Positions 1 through 9,732 of a DNA stretch of 38,048 nt are shown here, piece by piece (the stretch's first letter is position 1; each line of letters starts with the position of its first letter). This stretch comes from Thiobacillus sp. (GTDB lineage: Bacteria > Pseudomonadota > Gammaproteobacteria > Burkholderiales > Thiobacillaceae). The notes beneath the pieces were generated by a model that had not been told where the DNA came from, searched no databases, and was given only the letters and a program-made list of their open reading frames with translations. The position numbers were made by a program, and so were the translations under genes. Where the stretch lies: NCBI GenBank assembly GCA_021166845.1, contig JAJPEP010000113.1, forward strand, positions 1-38,048, given 5' to 3'.

Positions 1-200
1 GTGGCGCCGAGTATGTGGTCGACTTTCTGCCCAAGGTTAAGATCGAGATCGTCATCGCCGCCAGCCTGCTGGAGCGCGCGATGGAGGCGATCATTTCCGC
101 CGCGCGCACCGGCAAGATCGGCGACGGCAAGATTTTCGTCAGCGACATGGAACAGGTGGTGCGCATCCGCACCGGAGAATCGGGTGAGGCCGCAATCTGA
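1..200 (+). CDS. P-II family nitrogen regulatory protein, C-terminal part (5' truncated by window edge)
   Basis: The frame opens at base 3 and reads GAEYVVDFLPKVKIEIVIAA, then a segment containing ARTGKIGDGKIFV and VVRIRTGE, up to a TGA at 198-200. These are the hallmark C-terminal blocks of P-II trimeric signal proteins (GlnB/GlnK), which sense 2-oxoglutarate, ATP/ADP and, through T-loop uridylylation, glutamine, and control GlnE, NtrB or AmtB. The T-loop, with its uridylylated Tyr, lies upstream of the window, so GlnB and GlnK cannot be told apart. About 65 residues of a usual ~112 are visible. It is convergent with bamD; the 52 bases between them contain ATCGCCG and CGGCGAT as possible hairpin arms, but no T-run. 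Confidence 0.93.
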   Translation, partial: GAEYVVDFLPKVKIEIVIAASLLERAMEAIISAARTGKIGDGKIFVSDMEQVVRIRTGESGEAAI

Positions 201-252
201 TCGCCGTTTTGATCAGGGCGGCGGCGATCGATTATGCATGTCGCCTAAGCGA

Positions 253-1080
253 TCACCAGAAACGATACCAAGCCTTGCCTTCGGTGCTGACGCCCTTGGC
301 GTATTGGCTGTTGGGGAAGTTGAGATTCAGCACGCGCTGCGCATCGTCGCGCAGCGCGACGAGTTCCAGCTTGTCGTATGCCACAACCATGACCGCCAGC
401 GCTTCTTCCAGCGCAGGGGCTTCGGGGTAGGTTTTCAGCACTTCCTTTGCGCGGTTGGCGGCAGCGACCCAGGCTTTGCGTTTCATGTAATATTTGGCGA
501 CGTGCACTTCGTTGCTGGCCAGCGCGTTGACCAGGTAGGTCATGCGGGCGGTCGAGTCGGCGGCGTATTTGCTGTCGGGGAAGCGGGTGACCAGTTCCTT
601 GAAGGCCAGGAACGCATCGCGCGCCGCCCGGGGATCGCGCTCGCTCAGGTCCTGATCGACCAGGTTGCCCAGCAGGCCGAGGTCGTCGTTAAAATTCGCG
701 AGGCCCTTTAGATAGTAAGCGTAATCGACGTTAGGATGGTTGGGGTGCAGCTTGATGAAACGGTCGCACGCGGCAATCGCGGAAATCGGCTCGTTGTCCT
801 TGTAATAGGCGTAGGCCACTTCCAGTTGCGCCTGCTGCGCATAACGGCCGAAGGGATAACGCGATTCCAGCGTCTCGAATAGCTTGACCGCGCGTTCGTA
901 ATTGCCGCTGTTGAGATTATCCTTGGCCTCGGCGTAGAGCTTTTGCGCCGACCAGCCCGAGGTCTCGTCCTTGACCTCGGGCAACAGGCCGCAGCCCCCC
1001 AGAGCGAGCGTGGCGGCCAGCAGCACGAGGCTTAATACCCGATTGAATGTATTGGAACCGGAAGAACATTGCTTGAGCAT
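253..1080 (-). CDS. bamD: Outer membrane protein assembly factor BamD (lipoprotein)
   Basis: A 275-residue TPR lipoprotein of the BAM complex, which folds beta-barrel proteins into the outer membrane with BamA. The ATG at 1080 gives MLKQ, a hydrophobic stretch and the lipobox LGGC (27-30), so Cys30 is the predicted lipidated residue. A GTG twelve bases upstream is in frame but less likely. Family signatures include the N-terminal block with YAEAKDNLNSGNY, the RYPFGRYAQQAQLEVAYAYY TPR and the C-terminal TPR with EVHVAKYYMKRKAW. Length is close to the family norm. It diverges from rluD and the two ATG codons overlap, an arrangement also seen at the bamD/rluD locus of gammaproteobacteria. A perfect TATAAT -10 lies inside rluD. 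Essential in known species, so probably constitutive. Confidence 0.96.
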   Translation of the reverse strand: MLKQCSSGSNTFNRVLSLVLLAATLALGGCGLLPEVKDETSGWSAQKLYAEAKDNLNSGNYERAVKLFETLESRYPFGRYAQQAQLEVAYAYYKDNEPISAIAACDRFIKLHPNHPNVDYAYYLKGLANFNDDLGLLGNLVDQDLSERDPRAARDAFLAFKELVTRFPDSKYAADSTARMTYLVNALASNEVHVAKYYMKRKAWVAAANRAKEVLKTYPEAPALEEALAVMVVAYDKLELVALRDDAQRVLNLNFPNSQYAKGVSTEGKAWYRFW

Positions 1081-2056
1081 GGAAAAAGACACAGAAAGTT
1101 CGTCGGCCGATTATAAGGGAAATCCTGCAGGCGACATCCGCCGGCTGGTGATCCCCGATGCGCAGGGCGGCCAGCGCCTGGATCAGGCCTTGTCCGCCAT
1201 GCTGCCCGAGTTTTCGCGCAACCGCATCCAGAACTGGATCCGCGCACGCAAGATCGCGGTGGACGACGCCTGGGGCACCACCCGGATGAAGGTCAGCGGC
1301 GGCGAGTCGGTGCGGGTCGAGATCGAGCCCGACCCCAACGCCACGCCCGATGCGCCAGAGGCCATCCCGCTCGACGTGGTATTCGAGGACCCGGTGCTGC
1401 TGGTGATCGACAAACCGGTCGGCCTGGTGGCCCATCCCGGCAGCGGCAACCGCCACGGCACGCTGCTGAACGCCCTGCTGCACCGGGCGCCGCAGGTGGC
1501 CGAACTGCCGCGCGCCGGTATCGTGCACCGGCTCGACAAGGACACCTCGGGTCTGCTGGTCGTTGCCAAAACCCTCATGTCGCACACCGATCTGGTGCGC
1601 CAGCTGCAGGCGCGCACCGTCAAGCGCGAATACCTGGCCCTGGTGTATGGCGAGGTTGACCACGGCGGCACCGTCAATGCGCCGCTGGCGCGCGATCCCC
1701 ACAACCGCGTCAAGCGCACTGTGCACAGCATGGGCAAGGAAGCGGTCACGCATTACGAAGTGGTCGAGCGCTTTCCCGGCATCACCCTGCTGCGCTGCAA
1801 GCTGGAAACCGGGCGCACCCATCAGATCCGGGTGCACATGCAGCACATCGGCCACCCGCTGGTCGGCGAATCGGTATACAGCGCCAGCCGCCGCAACCAC
1901 CACAAGATCCCGTTCCCGCGCCAGGCGCTGCACGCCGAAAGGCTGGGCCTGATCCATCCGGTCACCCAGGAATTCATGCAGTGGGAATGCCCCCTGCCGC
2001 CCGATTTCACCTCGCTTCTGCACGCCCTGCGCGAAGACACCACCTGGGGCGGCTAA
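1079..2056 (+). CDS. rluD: 23S rRNA pseudouridine synthase RluD
   Basis: A 325-residue RluA-family enzyme that makes pseudouridine in 23S rRNA helix 69 (E. coli positions 1911/1915/1917). An S4 RNA-binding domain occupies about residues 20-85 (RLDQALSAML, RNRIQNWIRARKIAVD). The catalytic motif HRLDKDTSG is at 150-158, with Asp153 the expected catalytic residue. GRTHQIRVHMQHIGHPLVGE is the conserved C-terminal block. The ATG at 1079 was chosen because it precedes a short acidic leader and then the S4 domain, and because upstream in-frame codons lie inside bamD. It is followed four bases after the stop by pgeF, so the two are very likely cotranscribed. Confidence 0.95.
   Translation: MEKDTESSSADYKGNPAGDIRRLVIPDAQGGQRLDQALSAMLPEFSRNRIQNWIRARKIAVDDAWGTTRMKVSGGESVRVEIEPDPNATPDAPEAIPLDVVFEDPVLLVIDKPVGLVAHPGSGNRHGTLLNALLHRAPQVAELPRAGIVHRLDKDTSGLLVVAKTLMSHTDLVRQLQARTVKREYLALVYGEVDHGGTVNAPLARDPHNRVKRTVHSMGKEAVTHYEVVERFPGITLLRCKLETGRTHQIRVHMQHIGHPLVGESVYSASRRNHHKIPFPRQALHAERLGLIHPVTQEFMQWECPLPPDFTSLLHALREDTTWGG
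1110..1115 (-). promoter_or_regulatory. Candidate sigma-70 -10 element for bamD
   Basis: On the minus strand this is a perfect TATAAT, about 30 bases upstream of the bamD ATG and inside the first codons of rluD. No good -35 hexamer is visible 16-18 bases further upstream. It explains how bamD can be transcribed although the next gene starts at the same position. Confidence 0.45.
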
Positions 2057-2060
2057 TCGG

Positions 2061-2777
2061 ATGATCCAGCCCGACTGGCCCGCGCCGCCGCAGGTGAAAT
2101 GTCTGATGACCACCCGCGAAGGCGGGGTGAGCCAGGCGCCCTGGACCAGCCTCAACCTCGGTGACCACGTCGGCGACGATCCGCTTCACGTCGCGGCCAA
2201 CCGCGCGCGCCTGCGCCGGCAGCTGCCGGTTGGGCCGGGCTGGCTAAGACAGGTGCACAGCGCACGGGTGGTCGAACTCGGACGTGAACCGAATTCCGAA
2301 GCCGACGCGTCGTTCACCCGCGAGGCAGGGCAGGTCTGCGTCGTGCTCACCGCCGACTGCCTGCCGGTGCTGCTGTGCGACCGCGCCGGCAGTGTCGTCG
2401 CCGCCGCGCATGCCGGCTGGCGCGGGCTGGCGGGCGGCGTGCTGGAAGCCGCGGTGGCCGCGATGCAGGCGCCGCCGGAAGGAATCCTTGCCTGGATGGG
2501 CGCCGCCATCGGCCCGCAGGCGTTCGAAGTGGGCGACGAGGTGCGCGAGACCTTTGTCGCGCAGCACCCGCAGGCGGCTGCAGCCTTTGCGTCGCAGCCC
2601 ACAGCGGGCAAATGGCTCGCCGACATCTACCAGCTTGCGCGCATCCGCCTTGCGCACGCCGGCGTGCAGGCGATCCATGGCGGCGGGCGCTGCACCTTCA
2701 GCGAAGCGGACAGCTTCTTTTCCTACCGCCGCGACGGCGTCACCGGTCGCATGGCTGCGCTGATCTGGCTGGAATGA
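2061..2777 (+). CDS. pgeF: Peptidoglycan editing factor PgeF / multicopper polyphenol oxidase (YfiH family)
   Basis: A 238-residue YfiH/LACC1-type protein. Family motifs are GWLRQVHSARV with His66, VVLTADCLPVLL with Cys100, AAHAGWRGL with His117, and the C-terminal CTFSEADSFFSYRRDG. His, Cys and His are the family's metal and catalytic ligands. Known roles in the family are removal of mis-incorporated L-Ser-containing muropeptide precursors (PgeF in E. coli) and purine nucleoside phosphorylase/deaminase activity (related YlmD/LACC1 proteins); the sequence does not decide between them. It follows rluD by four bases, as in E. coli, where clpB comes next. Here a minus-strand operon separates it from clpB. 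Confidence 0.93.
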   Translation: MIQPDWPAPPQVKCLMTTREGGVSQAPWTSLNLGDHVGDDPLHVAANRARLRRQLPVGPGWLRQVHSARVVELGREPNSEADASFTREAGQVCVVLTADCLPVLLCDRAGSVVAAAHAGWRGLAGGVLEAAVAAMQAPPEGILAWMGAAIGPQAFEVGDEVRETFVAQHPQAAAAFASQPTAGKWLADIYQLARIRLAHAGVQAIHGGGRCTFSEADSFFSYRRDGVTGRMAALIWLE

Positions 2778-2811
2778 CCGCGATTGTTCATTCGGGCGCG
2801 AGATGCTTGGA

Positions 2812-2868
2812 GTAGGGTGCACTCCGTGCGCCGATTGATGCCAGATAGGTGCACGGAGTGCACCCTAC
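2812..2868. repeat. Intergenic palindromic repeat (REP-like), 18-bp arms
   Basis: Left arm GTAGGGTGCACTCCGTGC (2812-2829) and its exact complement at 2851-2868 enclose a 21-base spacer. Pairing resumes inside the spacer for two more bases after one mismatch. It lies between the convergent pgeF and ligE and could act as a bidirectional RNA hairpin, although there is no T-run. Its form resembles the dispersed palindromes common in proteobacterial intergenic DNA. Confidence 0.8.
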
Positions 2869-2875
2869 GCACCGT

Positions 2876-2910
2876 GGATCGCCACGGCTCTGCGAACCTT
2901 GCGATGACAG
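2876..2910. repeat. Degenerate half-copy of the CATTGCGAG/GAAGCAATCC repeat family
   Basis: The stretch beginning GGATCGCCACGGCTCTGCG and ending TTGCGATGACAG resembles one arm of the palindrome at 32339-32417 (GGATTGCTTCGGCTCCG and following). It abuts the first palindrome and is followed by a 10-bp tandem repeat (GACAGAATAA twice, near 2906-2925). Only resemblance is claimed. Confidence 0.4.
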
Positions 2911-2937
2911 AATAAGACAGAATAAGCCTGCGTTGTC

Positions 2938-3798
2938 CTAGAAGTCTTCCCGCACCCGCAGGTAGCGCGGGAAGCGCGGCAGGCCCTTTTTCGTCAGGTG
3001 CTGGTAGCGGTAGGTGATGCGGGTGCCGATGGGCGGCGGCTGGCGGCGCAGCGCGTTGGAGAGGCCGCTGCCGAGACGGAAGCGCTTGCCGTCCGGCATT
3101 TCCATTTGCAGCGCGCCGGTCATGCCCTGGTATTTCCCCTTGCCCGGCGTATGGCCGACCACAATGGCCTCGGCGTCCTGCCACGGCTTCAGCTTCAGCA
3201 GCGCGTCGCTGCGGCCGGTCAGATAGGGCGCGTCGGCGCGGTGCAGCATCAGGCCCTCGCCGCCCGCGCGCATCACGGCGTCGAGCCGCTGCATCAGCGC
3301 GGCGCGGTAGGCCACGCGGGTCTGTTCGACGGCTTGCAGCCATGGCAGCTTCGCCTGCGCGACGAGTTGCCGCATCTGCCCGACCCGATTGGTGAAGTCG
3401 CCCGCCGCGCCGGGCAGTTCGAAAACCAGGTAGCGCACCTGCCGCCATTCGGCATCCACGGCTTCGGCCTTGCGCACCGTCCCCGACAGCGCGTCGAAGC
3501 GGTCGCGTGCGATCCACAACTCGCCGTCCAGCGGCTGCGCCGGGAACCCCGCGGTAAACCACGCCGGCGCGGGAACGCTGCCGCCGCCGCGAAAGCGCAG
3601 GGTGCGGCCGTCCCACTGGGCGCGCACGCCGTCGAATTTTTCACTGACCCAGTATTGCGTGACGTCGATGTCGGCCGCGTACACCTCGGCCAGCAGCATT
3701 GCCGGGGCGGGCGGCGGCGCGTCGCTCCATGCCGGATGCGGCAGCCACGCGGCCCATGCCAGCGCCAGCGCGACGAATGCCTGCTTCAGGTCAGCCAC
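2938..3798 (-). CDS. ligE: Secreted ATP-dependent DNA ligase (LigE type)
   Basis: A 286-residue minimal ATP-dependent ligase. The GTG at 3798 begins a cleavable signal peptide (hydrophobic AFVALALAWAAWLPHPAWS, likely cut near SDA, about residue 26). Nucleotidyltransferase motif I is SEKFDGVRAQWDG with nucleophile Lys54; further motifs are LDGELW, GEGLMLHR and LLKLKPW, followed by a short OB domain ending KGLPRFPRYLRVREDF. There are no extra DNA-binding domains, as is typical of periplasmic LigE ligases of Haemophilus, Neisseria and Psychromonas, which seal nicked DNA and have been linked to competence and biofilm DNA. It is the last gene of nadC-GNAT-ligE; its start overlaps the GNAT stop by 13 bases, suggesting translational coupling. 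Confidence 0.9.
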   Translation of the reverse strand: MADLKQAFVALALAWAAWLPHPAWSDAPPPAPAMLLAEVYAADIDVTQYWVSEKFDGVRAQWDGRTLRFRGGGSVPAPAWFTAGFPAQPLDGELWIARDRFDALSGTVRKAEAVDAEWRQVRYLVFELPGAAGDFTNRVGQMRQLVAQAKLPWLQAVEQTRVAYRAALMQRLDAVMRAGGEGLMLHRADAPYLTGRSDALLKLKPWQDAEAIVVGHTPGKGKYQGMTGALQMEMPDGKRFRLGSGLSNALRRQPPPIGTRITYRYQHLTKKGLPRFPRYLRVREDF

Positions 3799-4268
3799 TT
3801 CTGCAGGAACTGCGCGTGTCCCATGGCGGGGTCGAGCCGGTAGGCGGCAAAGCCGAGCCGCCGGTACAGCGCGCGGGCCGGCGCATTGCCGTCCAGCACT
3901 TCGAGCGTGAGCTTGCAGGCGCCGCGTTCGCGGGCGATGGCCTCGACTTCGGAAAACAGCTTCGCAGCGATGCCGCGTCCACGGTGGCCGGCCGCCACCA
4001 CCACGTCGTGTACGTTGACCAGCGGGCGGCAGGCAAAGGTGGAAAAGCCCTCGATGGCGTTGACGAGGCCGACCGGCGTGTCGCCGTCGAACGCCAGTAC
4101 GCTGAAGACGAAGGGGCGTGCGGCGAGTTCGGCAATTAAATTGTCGCGGGCGAACTCGTCGAGCGGTTCGCCGCCGCCCGCAGGATCGCGCGCGTAGGCA
4201 TCCAGCAGGCCGATCAGCGCGGCGGCATGCGCGGGGTTGTCATAGCGGACGCGAACGATTTCAATCAT
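3786..4268 (-). CDS. GNAT family N-acetyltransferase
   Basis: A 160-residue single-domain Gcn5-related acetyltransferase. The acetyl-CoA binding motif A is VNVHDVVVAAGHRGRGIAAKLF (consensus RxxGxG/A as HRGRGI near 95-100). LTLEVLDGNAPARALYRRLGF is motif B, the usual C-terminal block with Asn and Tyr. The substrate cannot be inferred. The ATG at 4268 overlaps the nadC stop as ATGA, so it is probably coupled to nadC translation; its 3' end overlaps ligE by 13 bases. An NAD pathway gene, an acetyltransferase and a secreted ligase in one transcript have no obvious common role. Confidence 0.9.
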   Translation of the reverse strand: MIEIVRVRYDNPAHAAALIGLLDAYARDPAGGGEPLDEFARDNLIAELAARPFVFSVLAFDGDTPVGLVNAIEGFSTFACRPLVNVHDVVVAAGHRGRGIAAKLFSEVEAIARERGACKLTLEVLDGNAPARALYRRLGFAAYRLDPAMGHAQFLQKWLT

Positions 4269-5101
4269 TCGATGCGCATCGACAAGTCCACCGCGCGGAT
4301 ATGCTTGGTGAGGCCGCCGACGGAAATGCGGTCGACCCCGGTTTCGGCCACCGCGCGCACGGTCTCCAGCGTGATGTTGCCGGAGGCTTCGAGCAGGGCG
4401 CGGCCATGGGTGAGCTGCACCGCGCGGCGCATGTCCGCGAGGCTGAAGTTGTCGAGCAGGATCAGCGGCGCGCCGGCAGAGAGCGCCTGGACGAGCTCGT
4501 CGATATTTTCCACTTCGATCTGCACGCCGATCTTGCCCTCGGCCAGTTCGAACGCGGCGTTGAGCACCTGCGCGATGCCGCCCGCCGCCGCGATGTGGTT
4601 TTCCTTGATCAGGATGCCGTCGTACAGCCCCGCGCGCTGGTTCTGCCCGCCGCCGACCCGCACCGCGTATTTCTCGGCGATGCGCAACCCGGGCAGGGTT
4701 TTGCGGGTGTCGAGGATGGCGGCATGGGCGCCGCGCACGGCCTCGACATAGGGCCGGGTAGCGGTGGCCACCGCCGACAGGGTTTGCAGGAAATTCAGCG
4801 CCATGCGCTCGGCGGTCAGCAGCGCACGCGCGTTGCCGCTGATTTCGACCAGCGCGCTGTCGGCGGCGACGGCGTCGCCCTCGCTCACCTTCCAGTCGAT
4901 GACGCAACCGAGGTCGAGCGCCTGAAAGCAGGCGTCGAACCATGGCCGGCCGGCGATCACCGCGGCTTCGCGGCTGATGACGCGGGCGCGCGCGGTTTGC
5001 GTCGCGGGGATGAGGAGGGCGGTGAGGTCGCCGCCGCCGACGTCCTCGGCCAGCGCGCGCGCAACATCGGACAGAACCTGATCTACATTCAATTCAGACA
5101 T
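4265..5101 (-). CDS. nadC: Nicotinate-nucleotide pyrophosphorylase (carboxylating), quinolinate phosphoribosyltransferase
   Basis: A 278-residue type II phosphoribosyltransferase that converts quinolinate and PRPP to nicotinate mononucleotide, CO2 and PPi in de novo NAD synthesis. Signatures are EDVGGGDLT near the N-terminus, TRKTLPGLR (132-140), RVGGGQNQRAGLYDGILIKENH, the acidic EVEN, LLDNF, and EASGNI followed by TGVDRISVGGLT. Length matches the family. The ATG at 5101 is followed by the expected SELNVDQVL helix. It is the first gene of a minus-strand operon and diverges from clpB with a 69-base gap, so its promoter shares that gap with the clpB heat-shock promoter candidate. Confidence 0.96.
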   Translation of the reverse strand: MSELNVDQVLSDVARALAEDVGGGDLTALLIPATQTARARVISREAAVIAGRPWFDACFQALDLGCVIDWKVSEGDAVAADSALVEISGNARALLTAERMALNFLQTLSAVATATRPYVEAVRGAHAAILDTRKTLPGLRIAEKYAVRVGGGQNQRAGLYDGILIKENHIAAAGGIAQVLNAAFELAEGKIGVQIEVENIDELVQALSAGAPLILLDNFSLADMRRAVQLTHGRALLEASGNITLETVRAVAETGVDRISVGGLTKHIRAVDLSMRIE

Positions 5102-5106
5102 GGCGG

Positions 5107-5134
5107 GTTGAAATCGCCTCAGACGGCATCATTT
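5107..5134 (+). promoter_or_regulatory. Candidate sigma-32 (heat-shock) promoter of clpB
   Basis: GTTGAAA (5107-5113), a 13-base spacer and CATCATTT (5127-5134) resemble the RpoH consensus CTTGAAA-N13-15-CCCCATNT. It ends 36 bases before the clpB ATG. The -35 half is good and the -10 half is imperfect. Confidence 0.4.
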
Positions 5135-5170
5135 GGGTGACATCGAATATACCTTAGCACGGGGCCACTT

Positions 5171-7762
<2,592 letters not shown>

Positions 7763-7784
7763 TCAGGCTGGGTAGGGCGGAATG

Positions 7785-7811
7785 AGAGGGCGGAATTCCG
7801 CCCTCTTTCTT
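7785..7811 (+). terminator. Intrinsic terminator of clpB, also the group II intron target hairpin
   Basis: A perfect 22-base palindrome (7785-7806; 9-bp stem AGAGGGCGG with an AATT loop) is followed by the T-rich TTCTT. It begins 22 bases after the clpB stop. It ends just before the GTGCG start of the group II intron, the position class C introns choose. Confidence 0.85.
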
Positions 7812-8291
7812 GGGTGCGCCCGGCAGGGCACATCTGCTAGGAGGTGAAAGACCTCTACCGACCCGGTAAGGGGAACGGTTAGCCAAAGGCAAGGGTGTCG
7901 CAGGCGACTGCGAATCTGAAGGAAGCTGGAGGCAAAGCACTGGCCTGACGAACAGGAAGCGGATATGAGGCGACGTGCCGGGGTGAGGTGGCCCAATTCA
8001 CTGAAGCCCGATACTTACACGGAATGGCATAGCGTAGATCCGACAGGCATAAGTGTGACAGTAGATGCGCAATACCCGGGGAGACCTGACAGTGTGCCGC
8101 AAGGCTACTGGCGTCGAGAGGCGGCAGGATGCGCTGTCAGGAGTCAGCAGAGGCCATAGTAGGCGCCAAATAGGGGCTGAAGGGCCGAACAAGCGGTACC
8201 GAGAGTAGGACGACTGATCTTGAATCCGGTCAATGAAGCAGAAGCTCCTGTAAGGGAGGCCGAGAGTGAAGCAACCGGACGGAATCCGGGG

Positions 8292-9648
8292 ATGGCGCTC
8301 GCCGGTGCTTCGATAGGAACAGCGACAGCCGGGCGAACGAAATCGGAGAATCACGCGCTGATGGAGTGCGTGGTAGAACGCAGCAACATGCAGCGGGCTT
8401 ATCAACGAGTCATCGGGAATCACGGCGCACCCGGCGTAGACGGTTTGCGTACAGAAGACCTGAAAGGCTGGTTGCAGGCTAACTGGCAAAGTGTGAAGGC
8501 GGCGCTACTGGACGGAACGTATCTGCCTCGGGCAGTACGCCGGGTGGACATCCCCAAGCCGAACGGCGGGGTCAGGACACTCGGCGAAGCCGAACGGCGG
8601 GGTCAGGACACTCGGCGTACCGACCGTCGTGGATCGACTGATTCAACAGGCGCTACACCAAGTGATGCAACCGATCTTCGAGCCGGAATTCTCGGACGCA
8701 AGCTACGGCTTTCGACCGGGGCGAAGCGCTCAACAAGCGGTGCTACGGGCGGCAGAACATATCCGAGGCGGCAAGCGCTGGGTGGTGGACATGGACCTGG
8801 AGAAGTTCTTCGACCGGGTTAACCACGACGTGCTCATGTCACGGATAGCCAGACGGATTGAGGACAAGCGAGTCTTGCGCCTCATCCGCCGATACCTGCA
8901 AGCGGGCATGATGGCCGAGGGGATCGAGACGGCACGGACGCAAGGCACGCCGCAAGGCGGGCCGTTGTCTCCCTTGCTATCGAACATTTTGTTGACTGAT
9001 CTCGACCGCGAGCTGGAGAAGCGGGGGCTGGCCTTCTGCCGTTATGCGGACGACTGCAACATCTATGTCGGAAGCGCACGGGCTGGGCGACGCATCATGG
9101 CGCAAATGAGGGAGTTTCTTGCGAACCGACTCAAGCTCACCGTGAACGAAGCCAAGAGCGCGGTGGCGAGACCCTGGGCACGCAAGTTCCTGGGATATAG
9201 CGTGACCGTGCACAAACAGACCCGGATACGCATCGCAGCGGAGAGCCTTGCCCGTCTGCGGGAGCGGGTCAAAGACCTGTGCCGCAAAGGGCGGGGACGT
9301 TCACTGGCTCAAATTATTTCCACGCTGAACCCTGTGCTGCGCGGCTGGATGAACTACTTCCAGTATTCGCAGGGCAGGCGTCCCATTGAGGAGCTGGATG
9401 TATGGGTCAGGCGCTGGCTGCGGGATATCATTTGGCGGCAGTGGAAGCGCCCATGGACGCGAGAATCCAGGCTGCGCGCGCTGGGGTTGGATGCCCGCCG
9501 CGCATGGAAATCGAGTGTCAACGGGCGCGGCCCGTGGTGGAATGCAGGGGCCAGTCATATGACCCATGCGCTGCCACCTAAATACTTTGCACGAATGGGG
9601 CTGGTCTCGCTGGTGGACACCCACCAACGTCTCCAGTGTTCTGCTTGA
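8292..9648 (+). pseudogene. ltrA: Group II intron reverse transcriptase/maturase, frameshifted by a 31-bp duplication
   Basis: The first part reads from an ATG at 8292 (an in-frame TTG at 8220 is an alternative) through NHGAPGVDGL (RT motif 0) and VDIPKPNGGVRTLG, then leaves frame. The second part resumes in the +1 frame with VPTVVDRLIQQALHQVM and YGFRPGRSAQQAV, then WVVDMDLEKFFDRVNHD, GTPQGGPLSPLLSN, the RT active site RYADDCN, and the maturase X domain with ARPWARKFLGYSV and SVNGRGPWWNAG. Deleting one copy of the duplication at 8556-8617 joins the halves as RTLGVPTVVDRL, the canonical reading, giving about 441 residues. No endonuclease domain follows, as expected for class C. As written, the first frame ends downstream of the lesion without an RT active site, so the product should be inactive. 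Confidence 0.93.
8556..8617 (+). repeat. Exact 31-bp tandem duplication
   Basis: Copy 1 is 8556-8586 and copy 2 is 8587-8617; both begin AAGCCGAACGG and end GACACTCGGCG and are identical. Because 31 is not a multiple of three, the duplication shifts the maturase frame by one. It is either a real replication-slippage event or an assembly artefact. Confidence 0.97.
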
Positions 9649-9719
9649 ACCGCCGGATGCGGAACCGCACGTCCGGTGGTGTGAGAGGGCTGAGGGGGTA
9701 ACCCCTCACCCTACTCGAT
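9649..9719 (+). ncRNA. Group II intron domains V and VI
   Basis: Domain V: ACCGCCGG (9649-9656) pairs with CCGGTGGT (9673-9680). The upper stem TGCG/CGCA has a GAAC tetraloop, with a bulge between the helices. The triad C9651-G9652-C9653 is CGC, the class C variant of AGC. Domain VI: TGAGGGG pairs with CCCCTCA around a GTAA loop, extended by AGGG/CCCT, then the presumed branch A9713 and the 3' end ACTCGAT. Confidence 0.85.
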
Positions 9720-9732
9720 TTTCTTGGTGCCG

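Larger units (their letters stand above)
7814..9719 (+). mobile_element. Group II intron, bacterial class C (IIC), with broken maturase
   Basis: A 1906-base retroelement in the clpB orientation. The 5' end is GTGCGCCCGGCAGGGC, fitting the GUGYG intron start. About 480 bases of structured-RNA-like sequence follow, then the maturase frame inside domain IV, then domain V (9649-9680) and domain VI ending in ACTCGAT at 9719. Class C is supported by four points: insertion immediately after a transcription-terminator hairpin, a maturase without an HNH endonuclease, a CGC triad in domain V, and the NAGASHM-type maturase C-terminus. The 5' boundary is well supported; the 3' boundary rests on an AY ending seven bases from the presumed branch A at 9713. 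The maturase frameshift makes self-mobility unlikely unless another copy helps in trans. Confidence 0.9.

Noticed and set aside
8220-8822. The first half of the maturase as an intact small gene
   Set aside because: It holds only RT motifs before the 31-bp duplication and then runs out of frame; joining it to the downstream frame restores a canonical enzyme.
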